Notes under the pieces: model-generated
Databases searched by the model: none
Seen by the model: the letters and a program-made list of their open reading frames with translations, nothing else
Told to the model about the DNA's origin: nothing
Source: Brotaphodocola faecis
GTDB taxonomy: Bacteria > Bacillota > Clostridia > Lachnospirales > Lachnospiraceae
Assembly: GCF_040096075.1 (NCBI RefSeq)
Contig: NZ_JBBMFJ010000041.1
Coordinates: 1 to 23,293 of the forward strand
DNA: 23,293 nt
Direction: 5' to 3'
Position numbers and translations under genes: made by a program
Shown here: piece by piece, positions 1 to 6,231 of the stretch
Numbering within the stretch: the stretch's first letter is position 1
Layout of the letters: each line of letters starts with the position of its first letter

Positions 1-75
1 AATGGGATTTTTGCCTGCAAGCCCATGTTTTCATACGGTCAGCGCAGTGAATGCGCAGACCTACTGAACAGTTAC
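1..75 (-). mobile_element. Partial copy of a structured MITE-like repeat, cut by the window edge
   Basis: Positions 1-75 are the exact reverse complement of 16222-16296, the left 75 bp of the 133-bp element described there. It ends at 75 with the GTAACTG terminus (read as CAGTTAC on the plus strand). It contains the GGTC...GACC hairpin (16-40) and one arm of the second hairpin; the other arm lies outside the window. If the 8-bp target duplication seen at the other copies holds here, GTTTGTCC (76-83) should recur at the far side of this copy. The element lies directly upstream of the AIM24 gene promoter. Confidence 0.85.
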
Positions 76-95
76 GTTTGTCCCTAATCATGATG

Positions 96-124
96 TTTAC
101 TTTTACAGAATTCCCATATATACT
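96..124 (+). promoter_or_regulatory. Putative sigma-A promoter of the AIM24-family gene
   Basis: TTTACT (96-101), a 17-bp spacer and TATACT (119-124) predict a start near 131 and a leader of about 45 nt. The leader ends in AAAGGAG, 8 nt before the ATG at 177. The spacing is ideal and the hexamers are imperfect. It lies about 20 bp beyond the repeat end at 75. Confidence 0.5.
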
Positions 125-176
125 ATGATTCATATGCAACGGTTTTCTACAATAATCACACAAAGGAGAATCCATC

Positions 177-1013
177 ATGAGAATTGTTAATCTTGAAAAC
201 AATAACCGTAAAATTATCAGCACTATCAATAACTTCCATGTATTAGAATATGTTCAGGATGCCAGCGTATCCCCTATGAATGCTATCGATGAATACTTCA
301 TGAGTAAGATGAATGTCCGGAGGCGGCAGGTAGTCATTGACATCAGCCGAGATCATTCTGCCGTCATTCAGGCCGGTGCCATGCAGTGGATGGGTGGAAA
401 TGTACAGGCAACATCCGGAGTAAAGGGACTCGGCGATCTCTTTGGCAAGGCAATTAAAGGGGCCGTTACCAAAGAAACTGCCGTAAAGCCTGAATATGTC
501 GGTGAAGGATTTCTTGTTCTGGAACCAACCTACAAATATATTATCCTTCAGGATGTTTCCAAATGGGGAAATGTTGGAATGACCATTGAAGATGGAATGT
601 TTCTTGCCTGCGACGCAAATGTGAAGCGCAACATTGTGGCACGTAAGACTCTCTCTTCCGCTGTATTAGGCGGTGAAGGTTTATTTAATATGAGCCTGCA
701 GGGTAACGGTGCGGTTGCTTTAGAGAGTAATGTTCCAGAAGATGAACTGATTGAAATTGAACTGGAAAATGATGAATTAAAAATCGATGGCAATCTGGCT
801 GTATGCTGGTCCTCAAATCTTGATTTTACCGTGGAACGCACTACCAAAACTCTGGTCGGATCTGCAGTAAGTGGCGAAGGCCTCGTAAATGTATACCGCG
901 GTACCGGTCGTGTGCTGATGAGTCCAGTTGCACCAACTGATTCCCTGTTTTCTTCTACAAATACACTGGCAGCCAAAGCCGCTGCCAAAAATAGCAATAC
1001 ATTTGGGAAATAA
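177..1013 (+). CDS. AIM24 family protein
   Basis: The 278-residue product resembles the bacterial AIM24 family (PF01987, related to TIGR00266), beta-rich proteins of unknown biochemical role named after a yeast mitochondrial protein. Visible signs are the repeated glycine-rich beta segments: HSAVIQAGAMQWMGG near residue 60, GGEGLFNMSLQGNG near 165 and SGEGLVNVYRGTGRV near 234. The last two are the typical GxGLF/GxGxV repeats of the fold. There is no signal peptide or membrane segment, so it is probably cytosolic. The residue 80-100 loop (KGLGDLFGKAIKGAVTKE) is charged and may be an insertion. The start is set by AAAGGAG 8 nt upstream. It stands alone on the plus strand, converges on the sugar-acid operon and has its own terminator. 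The family call is firm; the function is not known. Confidence 0.88.
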   Translation: MRIVNLENNNRKIISTINNFHVLEYVQDASVSPMNAIDEYFMSKMNVRRRQVVIDISRDHSAVIQAGAMQWMGGNVQATSGVKGLGDLFGKAIKGAVTKETAVKPEYVGEGFLVLEPTYKYIILQDVSKWGNVGMTIEDGMFLACDANVKRNIVARKTLSSAVLGGEGLFNMSLQGNGAVALESNVPEDELIEIELENDELKIDGNLAVCWSSNLDFTVERTTKTLVGSAVSGEGLVNVYRGTGRVLMSPVAPTDSLFSSTNTLAAKAAAKNSNTFGK

Positions 1014-1018
1014 CTCAC

Positions 1019-1077
1019 AATGCCCCGCAAACCCATAAGTCTGCGGGGCATTCGTATCGTCTAAAACGATTTTATTT
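1019..1077 (+). terminator. Tandem-hairpin terminator between AIM24 gene and gntP-like gene
   Basis: AATGCCCCGCA (1019-1029) pairs perfectly with TGCGGGGCATT (1042-1052) around a 12-nt loop. A second small hairpin follows, ATCGT (1056-1060) with ACGAT (1066-1070), then TTTATTT. The T-run favours the plus strand (AIM24 gene). The GC-rich stem is symmetric and could also stop convergent minus-strand transcripts from the permease gene that ends at 1090. Confidence 0.8.
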
Positions 1078-1089
1078 ACCTGTTGGCAA

Positions 1090-2433
1090 TCAGTGTACAA
1101 AAATCAGGGACAGGATAAATACCACGATAATAGTCGTGATACCCATGACTGCCGTCATACCGGTCTGGCACTTATAAGCATCCTGTGTATCCATATCCGA
1201 GAACTGGGATACCACCCAGAAGTAAGAATCGTTTGCGTGGGATACGGTCATGGAACCTGCGCCGATGGCCATGATAACCAGAACCTTTGCCAACGGGGAA
1301 GTGAATCCCAGGGCCGGCATCATCGGAGCGATCATAGCGGAGGTGGTGATCATTGCTACGGTAGAAGCACCCATAGCAGTCTTTAACAGTGCCGCAATGA
1401 TGAACGGCAGGAATACGCCAACGCCAAGTCCCAGTAAGGATGCGCTCAGAGCGTCCGCGATCGGGAGTTTCTGAAGGATGGCACCAAAGGAACCGCCTGC
1501 ACCGGTAATAGCCAGGATACCTGCGGAGTTGGTAACACCCTCGGTAATCCATTTCAGGGAATTCTGCTTCTCTTCCTGCGGAATCAGGGTCATGGCAAGG
1601 AATACGCCAAGAATCAGGGCGATAACCGGGTTACCGATGAAAGAGAAGAACATCTTCACGGCACCATCACCAAACGGTGCGCTTGGGAAATCACTGACAG
1701 ACTTTAACGCAATCAGGATGATCGGGAGCAGGATCGGGGAGAAACTATGGAATGCACCAGGAAGCTTGCCGTATTTCTCTACCAGTTCTTCTACGGTGTA
1801 CTCCGGGTTTGCCGGAATATCGATCTTGCTGGATACCTTATTTGCATAAATCAGGGCAGATGCAACAGCCGGAATGGAAATCAGAAGACCTACCAGAATG
1901 GTCAGACCCAGATCTGCTTCCAGGGTACCTGCCATGGCGATCGGGCCAGGGGTCGGCGGTACCAGGCAGTGGGTTGCATACAGACCACCAGACAGTGCGG
2001 TTGCCATAACAGCCAGGGAAACATTACTCTGGCTTGCCAGTGCTCTGGAGATCGGGCTTAAGATAACGAAACCGGAATCACAGAATACCGGGATACCGGT
2101 GATATATCCAGTGATGCCCATGGTCAGAACGCTCTTTTCCTTACCAACGATCTTTAAAATGGTGTTCGCCATGGTGAGGGCTGCACCGGTTTTTTCCAGG
2201 ATCGTTCCGATGATGGTTCCGGCCAGAATTACGATACCGATGCTGGCCAGAATATTACCAAATCCACTCTTGACGGTACTGATAACCTCTTCCGTCGGGA
2301 TTCCACATACAAGACCTACCAATACTGCAATGACGGTCAGCACCAGAAACGGGTGCATGTTAAACTTCGATATGGCTATGACCATACATACAACTGCTAA
2401 AAATATCACGCCAAAAATAAATAAACCTGACAT
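1090..2433 (-). CDS. GntP family sugar-acid permease
   Basis: The 447-residue, very hydrophobic protein has about 12-14 predicted membrane segments and no signal peptide. It belongs to the GntP family (gluconate:H+ symporters; relatives carry glycerate, D-serine or fructuronate). The family-typical stretch HCLVPPTPGPIAMAG is present near residue 155, with GYITGIPVFCDSGFVIL near 108 and SHANDSYFWVVSQF near 400. Length is normal for the family. The start has a strong AAAAGGAGG upstream. It is the last gene of a minus-strand operon behind an MBL hydrolase and a CdaR-type regulator. The CdaR-GntP pairing is common and points to a sugar acid such as gluconate, glycerate or a hexuronate-derived acid. 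The actual substrate cannot be read from sequence. Confidence 0.93.
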   Translation of the reverse strand: MSGLFIFGVIFLAVVCMVIAISKFNMHPFLVLTVIAVLVGLVCGIPTEEVISTVKSGFGNILASIGIVILAGTIIGTILEKTGAALTMANTILKIVGKEKSVLTMGITGYITGIPVFCDSGFVILSPISRALASQSNVSLAVMATALSGGLYATHCLVPPTPGPIAMAGTLEADLGLTILVGLLISIPAVASALIYANKVSSKIDIPANPEYTVEELVEKYGKLPGAFHSFSPILLPIILIALKSVSDFPSAPFGDGAVKMFFSFIGNPVIALILGVFLAMTLIPQEEKQNSLKWITEGVTNSAGILAITGAGGSFGAILQKLPIADALSASLLGLGVGVFLPFIIAALLKTAMGASTVAMITTSAMIAPMMPALGFTSPLAKVLVIMAIGAGSMTVSHANDSYFWVVSQFSDMDTQDAYKCQTGMTAVMGITTIIVVFILSLIFVH

Positions 2434-2511
2434 AAAAATACCTCCTTTTCGCTAAGCGCGATCCATTCTCCAAATTCGTCACAGTTCCTGCGCTGCACGA
2501 ACTGCATGTTC

Positions 2512-3681
2512 TTATTCCATGCCGTCCGGGCTTTTGCCGCCCGCTGGCATATTACGGTACTCCAGAAGCATTCGGATAAAAAACTCCCGCACAAATGCGG
2601 TATCCTGCTCCAGTTTCAGGGTCTGGTACAGCTGTTTCATGCGGTACAGCAATGTGTTCTTATGCAGATTCAGCTGTTCTGCCGCTTTCGCAACGCTTCC
2701 TCCGCATTCGTAATACACCCGGGCTGTGCGCAAAAGCTGCTCCGCCTGATTTCCCCCATGCTGGTCTTCCAGCCTGCGAAGCATGCTTACCACCGTTCGT
2801 GCCCCTTCCTGTACCGTCAGACTCCCCAACAGATACTGCATTCTGCACGCATGTTCTTCCAGATTCTGAATCGTTCCTCCTTTCCTGTTTCTCAGTACAG
2901 ACACTTCTCTCATACCGGCTGAAATCTCTTCTAAGTTTCTGCATGGACTGCTAACTGCGGCATTCCAGACACCTTCTGTTTCAATTTCATGCAGCAGTTT
3001 ATCCAGACGCTTCTGCATTTCCTGCTGTTCTCCGCCGCCAAGCAAAATCACATAATCCGCATTCTGGATTCCAAATACATCCCGCCTCCGGTCCAGCACG
3101 TTTTTCCAGATCAGATTCTGGATGAGCTGGGAGTAATCCAGCAGATGTTTCATATTGCGCTCCCGGGCCCGCTCATACAGCAGAATAATCCGGATTGGAA
3201 ATTCCATCTGCAGATTCAGCATGCCGCACAGCTTTGTGATCATCTCCTTCTGGCTTTCCCCGCCAAACAAAAGCAGCCGCAAAAGCTGGTTTCGCAGTTC
3301 CGCCTCCAGATTCTGCTTCTGCGTCATCTGAAGCTGGGAAAAGCTCTGGGTTACATAGACGCGAAGCAGATTGGCAATGCTCTGCACCTCTTCCTCGCAT
3401 CCGAAGATTCCCACCACCCCAATGATCTCATCATTCAGAAAGATCGGCATATTGTAGCCTTCCTTGGTTCCCGGATAATGGGGCAGATCCTCTTTTTTGA
3501 TCAGCACCGGCTTTCCGGTTTCCAAAACCTCCGCGGCTCCCTGATGAAAATCACCGATCCGGTGCTTTTCGGTAGAAGCAATGATGATGCCCTTCTGATC
3601 CATGATGTTAATGGTCCGCTGACCCACCAGCAGAGATGTAGCTTCCACGAAATCCTGTGCCAGCTTTGCAAATTCGCTCAT
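2512..3681 (-). CDS. CdaR/PucR-family sugar-diacid-type transcriptional regulator
   Basis: The 389-residue protein has the layout of CdaR regulators. The N-terminal part (about residues 1-135) is a putative sugar-diacid-recognition domain, with TINIMDQKGIIIAST and RIGDFHQGAAEVLETGKPV, typical of PF05651. The middle is variable. The C-terminal helix-turn-helix (about 320-375) contains GGSVAKAAEQLNLHKNTLLYR, the signature of the PucR/CdaR C-terminal HTH (PF13556). Members usually activate uptake and catabolism genes for their ligand. It starts 16 bp after the MBL gene stop with GAGG before the ATG, and gntP follows 78 bp later, so it likely controls its own operon. The palindrome at 4587-4604 upstream of the operon is a candidate target. 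The ligand is unknown. Confidence 0.9.
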   Translation of the reverse strand: MSEFAKLAQDFVEATSLLVGQRTINIMDQKGIIIASTEKHRIGDFHQGAAEVLETGKPVLIKKEDLPHYPGTKEGYNMPIFLNDEIIGVVGIFGCEEEVQSIANLLRVYVTQSFSQLQMTQKQNLEAELRNQLLRLLLFGGESQKEMITKLCGMLNLQMEFPIRIILLYERARERNMKHLLDYSQLIQNLIWKNVLDRRRDVFGIQNADYVILLGGGEQQEMQKRLDKLLHEIETEGVWNAAVSSPCRNLEEISAGMREVSVLRNRKGGTIQNLEEHACRMQYLLGSLTVQEGARTVVSMLRRLEDQHGGNQAEQLLRTARVYYECGGSVAKAAEQLNLHKNTLLYRMKQLYQTLKLEQDTAFVREFFIRMLLEYRNMPAGGKSPDGME

Positions 3682-3697
3682 TGCTTCCTCGTCCTTC

Positions 3698-4519
3698 CTA
3701 TAAATAAATACAATCGCCCGCGCCCAGATAGCAGTGCTCCAGCTGCGTTTCCTGATTCATGATTTCCTGAAGCTGTTCTCCGGAACAGTGGTTAAACCCG
3801 ATAAGGCCAACGCCCATCTGTTTCATCTTATCCAGCGTAATGCGGATCCGTTCTGCATCTGCTTCCATCAGATGGGTGCCGCCAAAGACTGCCCGAATGG
3901 GTTTACCAAAACGCTTCTGCACGGTGGTCAGAATGTTCAGGATTCCCGGATGGCTGCAACCAACAATGACTGTCTGTCCCTCCGCCCCGTCTAACACCAT
4001 GCAGATTTCATCGGAAAAAGAATCCTTTTCCCACTGGCCGCCACGGCGCAGCACGAAACGGCCCGGAATCTGCTCAAACTCATGGGTACGCTCAAAATTT
4101 CCAACCAGATAGCATCCAGGCTCCAGTTCCAGATAGCCGTCACAGATCCGGTGTTCCAGTCCCCGTTTCTGCATCCAGGCTTCATCAAAACCACATCCCA
4201 GGTAAGTAGCTTTCATGCCGTCCCGGGCATATTTTTCTTCAAAATAGCCTGTTCCCGTATACAGTGGGCAACGAAGCCCTTCTTTCACGAATTCCGGATA
4301 GCCGCCTGCGTGGTCATAATGTCCATGGCTTCCTATGGCATAATTTATGTTCTCCATCCCAATATTGAGCTTTCTAGCATTGTCATACGCAGCTTTTCCG
4401 GCGCCAAAATCAAATAAAATCTGTGATTTTTCCGTTTCCACCAGAAATGACAGACCATGTTCTGCAATCAGCGATTTCTGTTCTCCACGTTTGTTGTCCA
4501 TGACTGTTGTTATTTTCAC
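3698..4519 (-). CDS. MBL-fold metallo-hydrolase (COG1237-like)
   Basis: The 273-residue protein has the metal-binding HGHYDH motif (H65, H67, D69, H70), a later GCSHPG (H190), GGTHLM (H216) and a C-terminal FNHCSG (H244). This pattern matches the metallo-beta-lactamase subgroup annotated as 7,8-dihydropterin-6-methyl-4-(beta-D-ribofuranosyl)aminobenzene-phosphate synthase-like (COG1237). That label comes from one archaeal enzyme and is unlikely to give the true reaction here. It starts with GTG at 4519, preceded by AGGGGGTGA. An internal ATG at codon 7 is a poorer choice because it is further from that site. It is first in the operon with the CdaR-type regulator and GntP permease, so it may act on the imported acid or a derivative (inference only). 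Confidence 0.87.
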   Translation of the reverse strand: MKITTVMDNKRGEQKSLIAEHGLSFLVETEKSQILFDFGAGKAAYDNARKLNIGMENINYAIGSHGHYDHAGGYPEFVKEGLRCPLYTGTGYFEEKYARDGMKATYLGCGFDEAWMQKRGLEHRICDGYLELEPGCYLVGNFERTHEFEQIPGRFVLRRGGQWEKDSFSDEICMVLDGAEGQTVIVGCSHPGILNILTTVQKRFGKPIRAVFGGTHLMEADAERIRITLDKMKQMGVGLIGFNHCSGEQLQEIMNQETQLEHCYLGAGDCIYL

Positions 4520-4559
4520 TAACTCACCCCCTTATTTATCTCATTTCATTGTACAAATT

Positions 4560-4565
4560 ATTATA
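4560..4565 (-). promoter_or_regulatory. Extended -10 box of the MBL-CdaR-GntP operon promoter
   Basis: On the minus strand the sequence reads TGTTATAAT, a perfect TATAAT with the extended TGn element. No good -35 is present at 16-18 bp, which fits a promoter that needs an activator. The predicted start is near 4553, giving a leader of about 33 nt to the GTG at 4519. The palindrome at 4587-4604 is centred about 42 bp upstream of that start. Confidence 0.6.
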
Positions 4566-4586
4566 ACACATCTCTTACAATTCATC

Positions 4587-4604
4587 ATTGTGACGCGTCA
4601 CAAT
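4587..4604. promoter_or_regulatory. Perfect 18-bp palindrome, likely operator
   Basis: ATTGTGACGCGTCACAAT is a perfect inverted repeat. Its centre lies about -42.5 from the predicted start of the MBL operon, the usual position of a class II activator site, next to a -10 box that lacks a -35. The arms TGTGA/TCACA resemble Crp/Fnr half-sites, but with a 4-bp rather than 6-bp spacer. The central CG also resembles LacI-type operators. The operon's own CdaR-type regulator is a further candidate. A matching half site, TGTGACG on the minus strand, occurs at 2477-2483 just before gntP. Confidence 0.5.
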
Positions 4605-4641
4605 TTTCAGAATTATTTTTTGACAAAAAAAGAAGCCTTTC

Positions 4642-4663
4642 CTGTTCATGAACTGTTCATAAA
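4642..4663. promoter_or_regulatory. 11-bp-phased direct repeat, possible response-regulator box
   Basis: CTGTTCATgaa (4642-4652) is followed directly by CTGTTCATaaa (4653-4663), with one mismatch. A repeat period of one helical turn is typical of OmpR/PhoB-class regulators, and the unit resembles the PhoB unit CTGTCAT with one extra base. It lies about 90 bp upstream of the minus-strand MBL promoter and about 50 bp upstream of a plus-strand TATACT box at 4715-4720. Which transcript it would control is unclear. Confidence 0.35.
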
Positions 4664-4773
4664 TTAGTTACAAACATTCCATATCCAGGAAAAACTTCTT
4701 TCACATTTTCTCGATATACTTACATCATCAAATGAAGCTGCCAAGTACAATTTGATAAATTTTTTTCATAATC

Positions 4774-4860
4774 GCCGGTGGGCTGAACGCTCACCGGCTC
4801 CTCCCTTTTTATGGAGGATTTGTAACTGTTCAGTACCCTCACAGTTACGAGGATTTTTTT
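4774..4860 (+). terminator. Plus-strand tandem hairpins with T-run, interrupted by a 27-bp mobile element
   Basis: Hairpin 1 is GCCGGTGGGC (4774-4783) paired with GCTCACCGGC (4789-4798), with one G-U pair and a 5-nt loop. Hairpin 2 is TCCTCC (4799-4804) paired with GGAGGA (4813-4818). Taking out the 27-bp element and one copy of its 8-bp duplication rebuilds TCCTCC-loop-GGAGGA followed directly by seven T, a standard intrinsic terminator. No annotated gene lies upstream on the plus strand, so it may end a small RNA or mark a lost gene. Confidence 0.55.
4814..4856. mobile_element. 27-bp palindromic mini-element (4822-4848) with 8-bp target duplication
   Basis: The core at 4822-4848 begins GTAACTGTTCAGTACC and ends TCACAGTTAC, so both 7-bp ends are GTAACTG in inverted orientation. 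It is flanked by identical GAGGATTT at 4814-4821 and 4849-4856. It differs at two positions from the reverse complement of the 27 bp that form the right end of the element at 16222-16354. Together these show transposition of a minimal element into a terminator. GTAA-starting ends and 8-bp duplications are characteristic of IS66-family elements. No transposase gene is present in the window. Confidence 0.75.
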
Positions 4861-4861
4861 A

Positions 4862-5051
4862 TTATCTGCTTACAGTAAGAACCTCTACGGACGGCTCGTC
4901 AATATCCATTTTGTCATTTCCGACGGTTACTTCACACTCAGATTTGCGTCCCGGTTACTTGTTTTATTTTCTCTTTCTGATGCTTATTATAGGCGTCACT
5001 ATGCTGTTTGTAAAATACAGGATACGCTTCATCTTGTATAGGAAAAACGTC
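4862..5051 (-). pseudogene. Possible frameshifted coding remnant downstream of jetD
   Basis: Reading minus from the jetD stop, one frame is open for 37 codons (DVFPIQDEAYPVFYKQHSDA...), then stops at about 4938. A neighbouring frame continues as ECEVTVGNDKMDIDEPSVEV... to a TAA at 4862-4864. A single shift near 4960 would join them into a charged stretch of about 60 residues. There is no start codon with a ribosome binding site for the whole and no recognised family. The evidence is only protein-like composition and the frame switch, so this may be chance. Confidence 0.2.
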
Positions 5052-6231
5052 ATATCAGAAAACATTCCTGCTCAATTCCCATTTTTCCTTTGAGTATGCG
5101 TCCAATCAGATCCTCCATAAGGGGTTCTGTCCCCTGCATGGCTTCCAGCTTTTTCAGGGTCTCCGGCTTCATTTCATAACCGTATGGAAGGTAACGGTCA
5201 TACCAGTCCGCATCCATCTGTAAGGGACGGACCTCCGGACAGATATGTTCGCGGATATGGCGGAAAATACGGATGCCGCCGTAATCCAGATCCCCGGTAT
5301 GATAAAACTTCACCTCGGGAAGGACTGCCAGAAGTCTTCTTAAGAACTCGCACTCCAGTGGTGAGAAGAATCCATGGGAAAACACGATCAGGGTTCCTTC
5401 CTCATAAGGCATGGAAACGTAGTTTGCCTTGTTTTCCACCGTCACAATCTTTTGGATTTTCTGGTTAGCCGGGATCACTGCGTGCCGGAGCGTTTCCGTG
5501 TTGAGGACCGTTCCATAGCAAAAATCAGCCAGGGAGATTTCGTTTTCCTTCAGGCTGATCATTAAATTTCCCTTCACGGCAAGCTCCTGGGCGTATTCCT
5601 CCAGGTAAACCTGAGATAACACCTCCTTGTCGTTCATAGCTTCATCGACATCCGGATGATATTCGGACAGAATGGATACCACTCTTGTTCTCAGCACGTT
5701 TTCAAATACTTTGGTACCACCCAGGACCGCAACGCTGAACACCCGCTGATAGACCGGCTCCTTCAGCTTTTCCAGTGCATCCAGACAGATAAAAAGCGGT
5801 TCCCCGTACTTTTCCAGATCCGCAGGCTGTTTTCCCTTTTCCAGAGCATCCTCCAGATTCCGGTAATAGGCCTTCAGCCATCCAGTCTGTGCTTTCCCGC
5901 TCCATGTCTGAATCTTCTCTTTCTCCGACGCAAGACGCTCCCATTTTGGAATCAGGCCCAGCAGCTCATAGAACTGCCCGGCCTGTTCCAGACGATAGGT
6001 AATCTTTTCGATATCATTTCCGTATTCGAGCCACTTAATCTGGATCAGTCCACGCTGTTCCAGTTTCCTGGCTTCCTCCAGAAGTTCCGTTTTCCCTGCC
6101 CGGTTAAAATCCTCCTGCTGGATTTTCAGGCTCCGGTTCCCCGAAGCCTCCTTGCGCCAGTCCACACTGCTGCCTTCGATCTTCTCCAGAATCCGGTGTA
6201 TCAGATAATCATTCTCCCGCTTATTCTTCAT
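5050..6231 (-). CDS. jetD: Wadjet nuclease subunit JetD (Toprim-type, MksG-like)
   Basis: This is a 393-residue protein. The C-terminal third has a Toprim-like core: TVENKANY with the acidic residue E266, then HTGDLDYGGIRIFRHI with D314 and D316. These are the expected metal ligands of the JetD/MksG nuclease that cuts the DNA held by the SMC complex. The N-terminal part (about 1-170) is helical and charged, as in the arm region that docks the complex. ATG at 6231 has GAGG 6 nt upstream and overlaps the jetC stop by 11 bp. A TTG five codons earlier (6246), preceded by AAAGGAAG, is an alternative. Last gene of the jetABCD operon; no clear minus-strand terminator follows. Catalytic residues appear intact. 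Confidence 0.88.
   Translation of the reverse strand: MKNKRENDYLIHRILEKIEGSSVDWRKEASGNRSLKIQQEDFNRAGKTELLEEARKLEQRGLIQIKWLEYGNDIEKITYRLEQAGQFYELLGLIPKWERLASEKEKIQTWSGKAQTGWLKAYYRNLEDALEKGKQPADLEKYGEPLFICLDALEKLKEPVYQRVFSVAVLGGTKVFENVLRTRVVSILSEYHPDVDEAMNDKEVLSQVYLEEYAQELAVKGNLMISLKENEISLADFCYGTVLNTETLRHAVIPANQKIQKIVTVENKANYVSMPYEEGTLIVFSHGFFSPLECEFLRRLLAVLPEVKFYHTGDLDYGGIRIFRHIREHICPEVRPLQMDADWYDRYLPYGYEMKPETLKKLEAMQGTEPLMEDLIGRILKGKMGIEQECFLI

Larger units (their letters stand above)
4520..5049. other. 530-bp gene-free region between the sugar-acid operon and jetD
   Basis: No convincing complete gene is present. From left to right it holds the minus-strand promoter of the MBL operon (4560-4565), a perfect 18-bp palindrome (4587-4604), an 11-bp-phased direct repeat (4642-4663), a plus-strand TATACT box (4715-4720), two hairpins with T-runs pointing to the plus strand (4774-4818), a 27-bp mobile palindrome (4822-4848), and a possible frameshifted remnant on the minus strand (4862-5051). 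The 113-codon plus-strand frame across it lacks a ribosome binding site and has a composition unlike a protein. The two transcription units either side are both minus strand, yet the clearest terminator here is on the plus strand. Confidence 0.6.

Noticed and set aside
2989..3762. 257-codon plus-strand frame opposite the CdaR-type gene
   Set aside because: Antisense shadow of a clear regulator gene with HTH motif; no start signal and no recognisable family.
4752..5093. 113-codon plus-strand frame in the gene-free region
   Set aside because: No ribosome binding site; it crosses two hairpins, a mobile element and the end of jetD, and its composition is not protein-like.
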